Source: Schistosoma haematobium (taxonomy: Eukaryota; Platyhelminthes; Trematoda; Strigeidida; Schistosomatidae). Taken from it: a DNA stretch of 64,000 nt. The notes below the pieces were generated by a model that was given only the letters and a program-made list of their open reading frames with translations, did no database searches and was not told where the DNA came from. The translations under genes were made by a program, and so were the position numbers. The stretch covers positions 52,928,465-52,992,464 of the forward strand of contig NC_067195.1 of NCBI RefSeq assembly GCF_000699445.3, read 5' to 3'. Of the stretch, positions 1-12,700 are shown in pieces (positions within the stretch are counted from its first letter, which is position 1; each line of letters starts with the position of its first letter).

Positions 1-437
1 TGTATTTCAAACACACTTGGTTTATATACCAACCAGACAGACTACATCGTACCATAAAATATGAAACAACATTTGTACAAGAATTAGCCAAATATGGCTG
101 TGAATGTGGGAGGTAGTAATTAATAGACAAAGCATAATTCAAGAATGATAAATCGTATAATAATAATTCATAGGTCAAAATAAAGCTCATAATAAGAGGG
201 ACACGAATATGAACAGTTTAGTTATTTAACAATTATACGATAAAATGTACGCATAGTATTGATCCACAAATGGATCCCAAAAGTTACCATTCATTATGCT
301 TATCGGGACATAACAGAATCTTAATTGTGTTAAAAATCAAATCGTTATTACACTTCATATATTGTGTAATACAAAAACTCATTTTTAAACAATTATCCTA
401 ACCAGTTATCTTTTGAATATTTCCTTTAAAAAAATAG
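1..437. other. Intron upstream of exon 1
   Basis: This is AT-rich, non-coding sequence before the first visible exon. I recognise no gene or repeat in it. Confidence 0.6.
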
Positions 438-702
438 AATTAAAAAAACTAAAACTCTCTATCTTCATGAAGCATTACCACAAGTACATGATCATTTTAA
501 AGAACAACAAACTAAATTAAAAGATCGAAGAACATCCAGTTCAGATGGTATACGTAAACCAACATTAAATGAACAATTAGAAATGATAGAGAATAAATTT
601 AATCAAATATCCAAACTTGAAGCAGAATTAAATCAATCTGGTTCAAATATGGATAATCAATTATTAATTGAAAAGAGAGCACATCTTGTTACAGAATCAC
701 AA
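438..702 (+). CDS. DMD: Dystrophin exon 1 of window: spectrin-like repeat
   Basis: The reading frame is open from an acceptor (AG at 436-437) to a GTATTT donor at 703. The exon begins with one base that completes a codon and ends in phase 0. The product is helical and rich in E, Q, K and L, with segments such as [20 protein letters not shown], as expected of a spectrin repeat. It probably corresponds to a repeat before vertebrate R22. The acceptor tract is short of pyrimidines, so the 5' edge is less certain than the 3' edge. Confidence 0.72.
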
Positions 703-3700
703 GTATTTATTCTATTTTATTGTATCATCTATTTATTTTGTATTATATAATTCAAACATTATATGCAATATATATATATATCTACTATGAAAATAATTTA
801 ATACTAAAATGTTTTTTATACAGGTTAGAATAATAATATAAGAAGAATAAAAAAAGAAGCAGTTTAGTTATCAGAAATCAATATGTGATTCATTATATAT
901 CATTTTTAAGCTAATCCTCTTCCGATATTGAATAACAAGAAAGTTCAATGTGATTTTTGTTCAAATCTTAAATTTAAAACATAATATCGTTTCATTCATT
1001 TTCTATCGTTTGTTTGAATCTTTCCATTGATGTTTAGGATTGAAATTGATTAGTCTTTTATCAGCATATATGCATCCTGTACAAATTACCTCGAGATTGC
1101 TTTAAGTCACAAGCATTATCAATAAAAATGGATGGTGGATAGCAGTGGAATTGAGGACGTGCATTTCGTACTATTCGGAACTCATTAACTGGATGTATCT
1201 GCATGCCATAGTTGATGTTTACTGCGGGACTCCGTTTTATAAGTTAAAACACTAAACAATAACTCAGAACTTGATGAAATTTATTCATTGATTTAGTTTC
1301 AAGGTTTTAAACTAAATATTACTTTAAATTTTTGTCAAATATTTGTCTCAAAATTAAATGATACCATTATATGTAAAACTTTTTATTCGAAATAAGCGTA
1401 CTGATTGAAATTTAAATAATTCGGATGTTTCACCAGTCAAACTGATATGAATTTCCTTCAAGAAATGTATGTTTGAAGTCCAATCTATGTCAGACTGATC
1501 GTTCTAATTTTGATGAGTACTCCTATAATTGATTTAAATGATAGTCACAAAGTTTCCGTAACTGATCAAATAAGGCCATTTAAAACACATAAATTTTATT
1601 TGAACAATTCAAAGAGATCTGTAGAAATGAAGAACTACGTATTGATCTCATTTACCTTTGTAGGTGTGCACCATCGAATCATCCTAAATGACGATAAAAC
1701 AACTATCCAGTACCTAGTGATTTATATCAGTAAACAAACCGATGTCAAACTATGATACAGACTTTTTTAAAGTTTAAAAGAAACCACTACAAATTGCTTG
1801 TTAATTGAATAGGTTTGTTTTCGGATCACTGCATTTGTAGTTCCGTATGGAATTCATTCTATTGGTGTCAAGTACTTCTATTTTTAAGAGAGGAATATTA
1901 GTAAAACTCATCAAAGTATATCAAAAAATCGTTTCTTTTTATACTTCTTCTTTTTCTACGATTACCAATACTTAATTGTATAAAATAGTAAAATTTTAAC
2001 ACTATAAAGTAATTACGGAATATTTCAAGTTAGTTTATCAGCTTAATGAGTACGTACCAAATGACTGTTCCTGATATTCGATCTAAATTTATGTGACTTT
2101 TTTTAAAAAAAAGCACATTAAATGTTTAAGGATCATTCATAGATTTCATGACAGTCTGATGTTATTCTTACGTTTTTATTTATAATCTTAAACCATTTTA
2201 TCCGACGTAGTCTTACCATCATTATCATCTTCAACTAATTATCAAACTCAGTTTGTTGATCTCACCATATTTTCTTAAAACTGTTTAAAAATTCTCATAG
2301 AATTTTCAAAAATGGAGAATATTTGAACGGACGTTTGTTTTCAATCACTTCATCATCAGGCTCCATAATTATGATATTTTACAAAGGTCAAAATAAGGCA
2401 TGTATTAATGAATTTGACAATGTGATATGCTAAAAATAGTGGATGTTTGCATCTGTTACGACATAAATACTTTAAAATCATTAGAAAGGTCATTCAATAA
2501 AGGTCAGGATAATTTAGACTAGTGTCAAGTCACAATCAATATAATAGTAACAAGAAAGAATATCGTGTCAATAAAATGCATAGTAGGAGAATTTCATCTT
2601 GTTAATAGAGGTAACGATGATAATAATAATAATATCGTTGTGTGAATATAATATGTAATAAGAGGGATGCTATCAAGGTAATTACGATTAAAAAGGAATT
2701 CATACGAATTGAGAAAGATGGATGTGAAGAATACTTACTTACTTACTTACACCTGTTACTCCTCGTGAAGGAGCATAGGTCGCTCACCAGCATTCTCCAT
2801 CCAACCCTGTCCTGGGCAATCCTTTCCAGCTCCTTCCAGTTGTAATTCATCCTTTTCATGTCTGCTTCTATTATCCGACGTAACGTGTTCTTTGGCCTTC
2901 CTCTTTTCCGCTTCCCTTCAGGATTCCAAGTTAGAGCTTGCCTCGTGATGCAGTTTGACGATTTGCGTAATGTATGTCCTATCCATTTCCATCGTCTTTT
3001 CCTAATTTCCTCTTCAGCTGGAAGTTGGTTTGTTCTCTCCCACAGAAGGCTATTGCTGATGGTATCCGGCCAATGGATGTTGAGTATCTTGCGTAGACAG
3101 CTATTTATAAATACTTGTGCTTTCTTGATTGTGGTTGTTGTAGTTCTCCAAGTTTCAGCTCCATACAGTAGAATTGCCTTGACGTTCGTATTGAAGATTC
3201 TCACTTTGATATTGGTTGAAAGTTGTTTTGAGTTCCATATGTTCTTCAATTGTAGGAATGCGACCCTTGCTTTGCCAATCCTCGCCTTTACGTCTGCATC
3301 TGAACCTCCATGTCTATCGACGATGCTTCCCAGATATGTGAAGGATTCTACATCTTCCAGAGTTTCGCCATCAAGGGTGATTGGATTGCTGTTCTCCGCT
3401 TTGAATTTGAGGACCTTAGTTTTCCCTTTGTGTATACTGAGGCCTACTGATGCAGAGACTGCTGCTACATTGGCTGTCTTTATCTGAATCTGTTCACGTG
3501 TACGTGATAGGAGGGCTAGGTCATCTGCGAAGTCCAAATCGTCTAATTGGTTCTGAGCTGTCCATTGTATTCCGTGTTTTCCTTCAGATGTCGAGGTCTT
3601 CATAATCCAGTCGACCACCAGAAGAAAGAGGAAGGGTGAGAGTAAACAGCCTTGTCTGACTCCGGTCCTTACTTGGAATGCATCTGTCAGCTGTCCTCCA

Positions 3701-6700
3701 TGCACTACTTTGCACTGTAGTCCGTCGTATGAGTTCCGGATAATATTGACAATCTTCTCAGGAACTCCGTAGTGTCGAAGAAGTTTCCATAATGTCCTCC
3801 TATCTACACTGTCGAATGCCTTTTCATAATCAATGAAGTTGATGTATAGTGACGAGTTCCACTCAACTGATTGTTCGACGATGATCCGTAGTGTTGCAAT
3901 TTGGTCTGTGCACGACCGATCCTTTCGGAATCCAGCTTGTTGATCTCGAAGTTGGGCATCTACTGCATCCTTCATCCGGTTCAGCAACACTCTGTTGAAG
4001 ACTTTCCCTGGTATTGACAGTAGTGTAATGCCTCTGTAGTTTTCACATTTGCTCAGATCTCCTTTCTTTGGAATCTTGATGAGGTGTCCTTCTTTCCAGT
4101 CCATTGGCACTTGTTCCTCCTCCCAAATCTTTTTGAATAGAGGGTAAAGCATGCTTGTGGTTACTTCGACGTCTGATTTCAGTGCTTCAGCTGGTATGTT
4201 GTCGGGTCCTGCTGCTTTCCCGTTCTTGATTTGTCTGACGGCCATTCTAATTTCTTCCGTCGTTGGTGGGTTGACATCTATAGGAAGATCTGTGTGTGCT
4301 GCTTCGATGTTCGGTGGATTCATTGGAGCCGGCCTATTCAGGAGTTCCTCGAAGTATTCTACCCATCTGTTTCGCTGTTGTTGAATTTCAGTGATTGGCT
4401 TGCCTTCTTTGTCTTTGACCGGCCTCTCTGGTTTACTGTATTTCCCTGATAGTTTCTTCGTTGTATCGTAGAGCTGTTTCATATTTCCTTCTCTAGCAGC
4501 TTTTTCTGCCGTCGTTGCTAATTCTTCCACGTATTTCTTCCTGTCGGCTCTAATGCTCCTCTTCACTTGTTTGTTTGCTTCTATGTATTCAGCTTGTGCT
4601 TGGACTTTCTCTGCTCGTGTTCGGTTGTTGTTAATTGCTGCCTTCTTGTTCTTCCTTTCTTTGATCTTGTCCAGTGTTTCTATAGAGATCCATTCCTTAT
4701 GATGGTGTTTCTTTAGGCCCAGAACCTCTTGACACGTTGAAGTCAATGTTTCTTTGATGCCTTTCCAGTTGTCCTCCATGGTAGTTTCTTCTTCCTTCAG
4801 TAGATCTTGAAAGGCTTGGAATCTGTTGTTGAGAGCTATCTTGAATTCATTGAGTTTGTCAGTATCTCGAAGGAAGGCTGTATTGAACCTTTGTATTGCT
4901 GTTTGTCCACTTGTCCAGTTCTTTTTTAGCTTCAGTTTCAAATTGGCTACAACTAGGTGGTGATCTGAAGCTACGTCAGCTCCTCTCCTGGTTCTCACAT
5001 CTTCCATTGTCCTTCGGAATTTTTTTTTTGATGCAAATATGGTCTATTTGGTTCTCTGTAGTGTGATTCAGTGAGATCCATGTAGCTTTGTGTATACGTT
5101 TGTGTGGAAATATTGTGCCTCCTATGACTAATTTGTTGAATGCACACAAATTTGCAAATCTTTCTCCATTTTCGTTCCTCTCTCCCAGTCCATGTCGTCC
5201 CATAATATCTTCATATCCAGTGTTGTCTATTCCGACCTTGGCATTTAGATCTCCCATCAGAATGGTGAGGTCCTTTCTTGAGCATTTCTCTATGATTGAC
5301 TGCAGCCGCTCGTAGAATTGATCTTTAATGTCGTCGTTGCTATCATTGGTGGGTGCATAACATTGGATAATATTCATTAAGATCCCCTCCTTCTTTGTTT
5401 TGAATGATGCTTTGATGATTCTGGATCCGTGGGATTCCCATCCTACAAGTGCATTTCGTGCTACTTTGGACAGCATTAGAGCAACTCCCTGTGTGTGTGG
5501 AGCATTTTCCTCTTCGTGACCGGAGTATAGCAGCATCTCTCCCGTAGCTAGCCTTTTCTGTCCAGCTTGGGTCCAATGGGTTTCGCTGATTCCCAGTACT
5601 GCCAAGTTGTATCTCCTCATTTCCGTTGCTATTTGGCTGGTCTTCCCGGTTTCCCACATTGTTCTAACGTTCCATGTACCTATAAAAATTTTTGCTCTGG
5701 TTGTTAGAAGGGGCATCGGCCTCGTGGCTTCCGAAGGAATTCGGCTTTCACCATGAAGCGTCATAATTCTTCTAAATGAAGACCTTCTAACTCTCAGGGC
5801 AGAGTTAAAATGGTTTGAATTATTTTTTTTGGTAAGCGTTTTTTTAGCGAGTTAGTTTTCTACGGGATGGGGACGCTAACCCCATGCCCAACCCTCCTCC
5901 TTTACCCGGGCTTGGGACCGGCAGTAACTCTAGAAGAGCTACAGGCGGAGTTGGATGTGAAGAATAGGAGAGATATAAACGCGAAAGGGATTGGGAGGGG
6001 ATATCAGAGGTTTATAATATTCAGTTTAGGTATCCGGTGTTGCAGTCGTAGGCTAAGGTAAACATAGAGACTAGATATACCTTTTGTGGATGTATAATTT
6101 CGGTTTTCTGGAGTTGATCCAGATGGCTTCGGCTATGTAGAGTAGCCGTGATCTAAATCACCGGGGTAGATTCCTTGAAACTTGATATGAAGTAGAGAAA
6201 GCTTCCACTGTTTTAGTATGGTGTTCACTATCTACCAAATGAGAAAGAGAAGTATTGTAGTAACCCCTTTCCTCAATCATGCTGGCACATGTTTACAAAC
6301 ACACAAGGATAAAACCCTTTGAGTACGGCCTATATAACTAGCTCCATAGGAGCAGTTGAATTGGTGATAAATGCAAACGTTCGCCATTCTTTTTGAGTTG
6401 TTTGGTTTTTGCTTCTCGTTTTTCTAACTGATGGATATTAAATTATTGAAATGGTGGAGAAGATTTGTAGCTCAGGTGGATGATTTTGGTGGAGTTTTGT
6501 TCTCTGAGCTGGATGGTTTGGTCGTGGAGCTTTCATCGTTCTTCTGAACGACATCATCAGAACAAACTTCAGGTAGAAGTGAAGTGATCGAATTTCTCCA
6601 TATGTGTTTCACAGCTTGTTCTGTGCACCTCGATGTTGACTGGTTCTCATTGACCTTAAATTTGTCATTGTTTACTTCTTTGTTTTGGTTGTGTCTCCCA

Positions 6701-9700
6701 TTGGTTTGATTTTTGTTCCTATATTTGTGCATGATTTTTCTGATTGGTTGGTAAATTGGATTGATTTCAGTATGCTTGTTGATTGCTGATTGACCTGAAT
6801 GCCAGGCTTCTAAAAATTCTCTGGTGTTTTTGGAGTTTCCTCTGTCTAAGATTTCCACATTTTTCCAATCTAATGAGTCTCCGCAGTTGTCATGACTAAG
6901 TCAATCAATGCATAAAGCATTTATTAGATTTGCTAACTTCATCTGTCTTTGAAATGTATACTTCTGAAAGGAATTGAAATTAAATTCTACAGCATTGTGG
7001 CATATGTGAAAAGCAAACAGTAGTAGATATCTATTTCTTGTAGAGTGAGACTTTCTAATAATGTTTATTCTTTATCACATGTTGATTTCCGTTAGAAACT
7101 TTCAGGTTGTCAATCAATACAATTTTTAGTCAGCTGGTCTACAACTAACCAAAAGTTTCTAACTACAGGAAATTCATTTTATGTGACCGTCAGCCGTCTT
7201 AACTAATGACAAGTATCAATTCCTTCTGTTTAAACAGTCACGGTAATAATAAACAGTATCGGTGATGTTAGAAAATATCTGTCATCAAGTGATTACTTGA
7301 TTGTTTCGTAGCCCTTCTGAGCTTGATACGATTCTATATACCATTCCTAATTTATGTGAATTATTTATTTATAACTTTCTAGTATGGAGAAAATAGTTCG
7401 TTATGAAATCTATTGTTTAGAAAATCAGCTTGATTTGCATTCACTTGTTATGAGAAAAGAAACTCATCTCCTTGCAGCTGAATTGATAAGTTTGCATAAA
7501 TTGAATAAGAGTCATTATCAAAGACGGAAATCTCAAGTTAGGAAGTTAATTTGTTCCTTTCATTCTTTTTGGTAGTTTTAAATAAACACTTTAATGACTT
7601 TATCTCCTAAAATCGTACTAAAATAATGAAGTATTTTTACTTTATGAAATTATAAAACGCTCCTCTTTACGCTTTCAGTATTACTATCTAATTCGTTGCA
7701 TACTTGAATGTATGCTATGAAAACTAACTCCTAAGATGGAATGCAGATGACGTTAGCGATTGATTATTGCATAACCTAACAAATGCACAAGAGAATAACT
7801 GTATTACATTGATTTAATTGATGTCATATTATACAATATACAATTTTATTTATCACTAACAGTAAGACTAAGTAAGAAGGAATGATAGTGTATTATTTAG
7901 GTTACTGAAATCAATAGGTATCTATAGATAAATCTCATACTATTAAAAATCAATATGGCCTAGTTCTTAACAAACAGACAATCCACATAATTATGACTAT
8001 TTCCTATCCCTAATCATATTTTTCTACATCAAACTCAATCACACTTTCTTTTATTGATCTTTGTTTGATAGAATAAGTTCTCAGTATGGGGTTGTGGAGA
8101 TTGTTGTTTTTGATTGAGATCATGCATCGATCAATGTTTATTCATCATTGGAAACCTGGAAACAATGAACGGTAGTTTCGTCCTAGTACGGGAGTCAGCA
8201 GCGTGCATCCACGATCTTACACATGGCACTCGAACCCAGGACATCCGATCTCGTGCACGAACACCTAAACCCTAGATCACTGAGCAGACATTTAACTATG
8301 TCAATGTCAAACTTTAACCAATCCATTAAATTGAGCTACCATCTCTCATTGTCCTCAGCAGGTAACTGTTTCACACCCGACATGGATTTGGTCCACTGGT
8401 CATGGCTTCTCATTAGAACTACGACAATCGCCTATCGAAGCTAGTTACTATTGAGTGGGATTGTGGATGCACACCAGTGAAAAGTCCCGTACTAGGACGA
8501 AACGGCCGTGCTTCCAAGTCTTCAGTGGTGGTTTAACGTTGATCGGTTCATGATCTCAATCAATATAAGTTCTGCCAAATGAAAACATTTAAATAATGCG
8601 CTATATAAACTTTGATTAAATTATTTTAGTAACTTGAAGATTTTTGAAAATTTGTCACTATGTGAATTTTATTAACTAAATAGAGAAATCAAATTAAATT
8701 TTAGATCTAATCCATATGCTTCATTATCTTATAGCAACGTATGGTCCGAAATGAAATAAAACTTCCAGATGTTAATTCTAGAATTTTTTTAAAAAAGTTT
8801 ACTGAAATATCAGATTGTCATGATTCAACATGATCCTGTGTTTGATCAAATCTATTTTGAGTTACTAAATCAACAATAAAATTGTAAATACACAGTGTTG
8901 AACAGTAAACAATGTGAATTGATACGTGATGAAATATTATCTAACTTGTATTTTGATAATGATCTGAATTTAAATAATTTCATATCATTAAAACAAAAAA
9001 GGAACATCAGTTACCTATAATAGGTGACAAACAATCAATATACAGATTTTAGCTAACAGTAGTATCCTAGGTTTCATGATTTGTTGTGATTTAGGCTCAT
9101 GAGATGCGTATATCTAGAACTTAATGTTGATGCTCGATTAAAAACGATTCGTTAGCTTAAAAAGAACAGTAGTTCGACGTTTTAAGTAACATAATAGTTA
9201 TGAGTGATGCTCTAAAAAATACATGTAGATCGGGTTACTATGCCCTATACAAGGTGAATCAGAGAAACTACCATCAAATACTTAGTTACATATTCTATTG
9301 CATTATACCTAACAAATAAATTTCTTCGATATCATAATTTTTTTTACTTTCGTTTATTAATTTTCCTCATTTTTTTTTGTTTTAAAGACACTACAAGCAG
9401 AAATTAATATGATCGCTACACAAATAGCCAGTAGTGCAAAATCTTCAGCGCAAGCATTAAATGTTTTGCCTAATCAAGAATTTTTCAGACGTTTACGTCA
9501 GTTAAGAGATAAAATTGCAAATTTACGGTAAGTTTATGGTGAAAAGAATTTAGATAATAACTATTAATTTGTTTATTTTTTGTAAGGTAGCCAATATTTT
9601 TTTAAACATCTTATTGACTTATAGGATGTTTTCAATAATCATGTAATAACATCTATAGAATTATCTTTAATTGACGTGTATTTGATGGATCAATTCAGTA

Positions 9701-12700
9701 ACCTTTAATTATCATAGCACATCTGTTGCCATTTATTCATTTATTTGAAAACATAATCATTGATACAAAGGTGTATCAAGTCAGTCAGTCAGTAAAAACA
9801 TAGAACTTTGTTCGTACGTGCATCTGTTCGTGTTGCCATACCACATTAGCATAGAGATGCAGTTGTCTTTTCAAATCCCATAGCAGTAATCAGAAAAATT
9901 AGGGTTTGAAGATGTTGTTCTACGAGTATGATCCAGCGAAATAAATTTGGAAAAAGAAAAAAAAGGACACAAAGAATTCAGAAGATTAGAATTTGGGACA
10001 ACACAGAGTGGATGCACCTGCGTCATTGAAAACGATTTTGAACCATCTCATTCAATGTCTCTAACCATCGGTTGCTATCATCTCGCGGATCCCGGTTGTT
10101 AGCGAAATTACCACGGAAAAAGATGGATACATTATTCATTCTCAATCCAGAAGACTGGATCGATGGGTAGAACACTTTAGGGATCAGTTCAACTGGCCTT
10201 CAGTCACACTTCGGTTGCCCACGATCTCCAGACGACCTAAATGGCAAGTTAATGTAGGTCCTCCAACTCTTTACGAGGTTGTAAAAGTCATAGAAGCATG
10301 GGAGAGCAGCAGGCCCTGACACGTTTACTCCTGAGATTTTTAAGAATGGTGGTCCAGTTTTAGCAGCGGGATCGACTTCTCGTCTGCCCACACCGTGGAA
10401 GAGAGTCTCTCGAGAAGCCTGAAAAGGAAGTTGGATTACTGTTGGTCTCAACGACCTGGAAGCATGACCGCAGAGCCAAAGGGACAACCGCTTGAGGCCG
10501 GTCGCGCTTGGCATTTTTGTGGGACATTTTTGACATGTTAGCTCCGTTTTTCCAAGGGCCTTACCGTCAGAGACGGAAATCCGTGAGGTAAAGTTAGGCG
10601 TGACATTTTTAGGACCTTTCTTTCCGAACCTCTTCCTTCCTTGTGAGAAGGCAGCATCGCTGCAGATGCTGGTTGCCCGAGGTAAACACCTTACTGCTGT
10701 CACACCCCTCTACAGTCAGCAGTATGACTTCGCCCTCAGACCTTGTGTTGCTACTTTTAGTCTTACCGTTCTCCAATCAACCTGCCTGGCATGATAGAAC
10801 CTGCAGGAACATATGTTCGAGACAATATAGCTCGGTTGGGTCATCGCGATAGGTAAGGAGGACCACCACGTCAAGGTAGCAGCTAGGGTCAGGGTGGTAT
10901 CGAGTACATATGCGCCATACAATAACAGTGAGGCCAGTAGTAGTTATCATTAATTTGTGTGAGGGCTGTCAAACTGCCTGAGCGCCTAAACCGAAGAAGG
11001 TGGTTTTCTTAAGGGACCGTACCCCGAGTCTTTCACCTAAAGGTCTAATCAACAAGACAGAAAAGCAACGTTAGGAGATGCAGTACCATGGTAGCCGGTG
11101 ATCAACAATAGATTCATACACCATTTGTTCCTTCAGGATCCTTGAACCCATGTGCATCATTGGTTGGGAATCAGGGTTTTCCAACTCCACTGATATAAAT
11201 TATGTACATGTATTTCGTTTTAATGGTTAGTACTGTGGTTTCAGATTGTAAGCAGCTGAGGAGGATCCACGAAATAAATGAGTTCATATTTTTCTGCTAC
11301 GACATTTGTTCTTTGTTTATTCAAATCTATAAATTGGAAAAGTTGTATGTTATTAATATGAATTGTCAAATAAATAATGACTTTTTGCCCGAACCTCCAA
11401 AATCCTCAAAGTTCGAAGACAGCCATTATAGTAATGTTAAAATCTATTCACCTGATGGTTTGAGCACTCAGTTACGTAAATGACAGCATTATTAAAACAG
11501 TGTGATGCATAAATTCACTTGGTACTGTTTACTTAAATCTTCCCATTGATGTTTAGGACTGAAATTGATTAGTCTCTTATTGACATACGTGCATACTGTG
11601 CGTATTGCCTCGATATTGCCTCAATTCACAAGCATTGTAAGTAAAGATGGATAGTGGCTAGCAGTAGAATCGAGGACGCGCGTTTCGTCCTATTCAGCAC
11701 TCATCGACTGGATGTACCTGCATCTCAGAGTTGATCCTCACTCTGGGATTTGAACCCAGTATAGTTGGAGTCAAACACCACCATGTTATTCACTTAGTTA
11801 CTGAGTCCCGATAATGCTGATGACTCAAGGCAATATCGATGCAGTCCTTACAGGATGCACATGTACAGATAAGTGACTGATCAATTTAAATCCTAAACAT
11901 CAATGGAAAGATTCAAACGAACAATACAAAGTAAATTCTGACTTCAACGATATTTAGAATATTTGCGAACAACTCATTATATAATTTTACAAGAAATCTA
12001 AGACGTTTAACAATGAAGTGGATGTAATCCTTACTCCCTAGGTTATGATTATAAATAATTGAATGATAAAATGGGAAAAAAAACGTCTAAATACTTTGGT
12101 TACCAAGTACAATGAAGGATAACTTCATACACCTTTCGAGTACAAAGTTCATGTTTAAGCCTTCTAATCGCAAGGGTTTCAGTCAATTTTAACGATGTAG
12201 TTTCGAACTGTTTGTTGATTACTTTGTACCCAATCATACCATCCGCTTGATATACTGTCTCCATAGGATAATTCGGTAAATGTCACACATCAACATATTT
12301 ATGCTCTTGTTCAAATTAATTTTCCAACTTTTCTAAACTTCTTGATAGCACTGGTATCATCTTTTAACTCAATAATAACCTTTTCTTCTGTACTTATACT
12401 AATCTGAAGTACAGCTTATGTCGTACTATTGGGTTTTAATCGGTTCAATGTGGAAGGTTTGTCGTATTTTATGTGTTGACTGAGATGATGGTGTCTCAAG
12501 TACTCAATTTTCAATAGTTTCAAACTATTGTTTCATAAATATTTCAAAGTTTGTTTGTTTAAACATCATAGTGTCAATTGAAAACTCGTTAGTTTCTTAT
12601 ATAAACGATATTTTTATGCATAACCAGTTAAAAATAAAGCCTAATTTTTATGTTATAAATGGTGTTATCATATAAAATCCACATGTAGCCACACCTATTT

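Larger units (their letters stand above)
2734..5951 (-). mobile_element. RTE/SR2-type LINE, almost full length
   Basis: This non-LTR retrotransposon encodes an apurinic-type endonuclease and a reverse transcriptase and lies antisense to the dystrophin gene. On the minus strand the order is 5' UTR (about 5951-5765), endonuclease frame, reverse transcriptase frame, and a 3' end made of GTAA tetranucleotide repeats (2734-2750). Short tandem repeats at the 3' end are typical of the RTE clade. A 15-bp direct repeat, tggatgtgaagaata, flanks it at 2719-2733 and 5952-5966 and is the likely target-site duplication. One frameshift between the two frames separates it from an intact element. It looks young. 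Confidence 0.9.
703..7382. other. Intron (or introns) between exons 1 and 2
   Basis: This 6.7-kb stretch holds a Sm-alpha-like repeat (about 1015-1240), the full RTE LINE (2734-5951), and a Penelope-like 3' end (6453-6900). The phases of its two flanking exons disagree, so one small exon is probably hidden here. I looked in the non-repeat parts and found no convincing candidate. Confidence 0.6.

Noticed and set aside
1510..1755. 81-codon open frame on + strand, considered as the missing dystrophin exon
   Set aside because: No acceptor or donor in suitable phase, and no spectrin-like pattern.
2340..2371. Minus-strand CTGATGA followed by GAAAAC, hammerhead-like
   Set aside because: Stem II does not form and the spacing is wrong. 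The similar case at 30235-30262 was also left out.
2858..3487. Long + strand frame opposite the RTE reverse transcriptase
   Set aside because: Shadow of the minus-strand coding frame; no motif of its own.
10200..10703. 167-codon minus-strand frame
   Set aside because: It lies in a decayed LINE block, has no motif, and is open mainly because the block is GC-rich.
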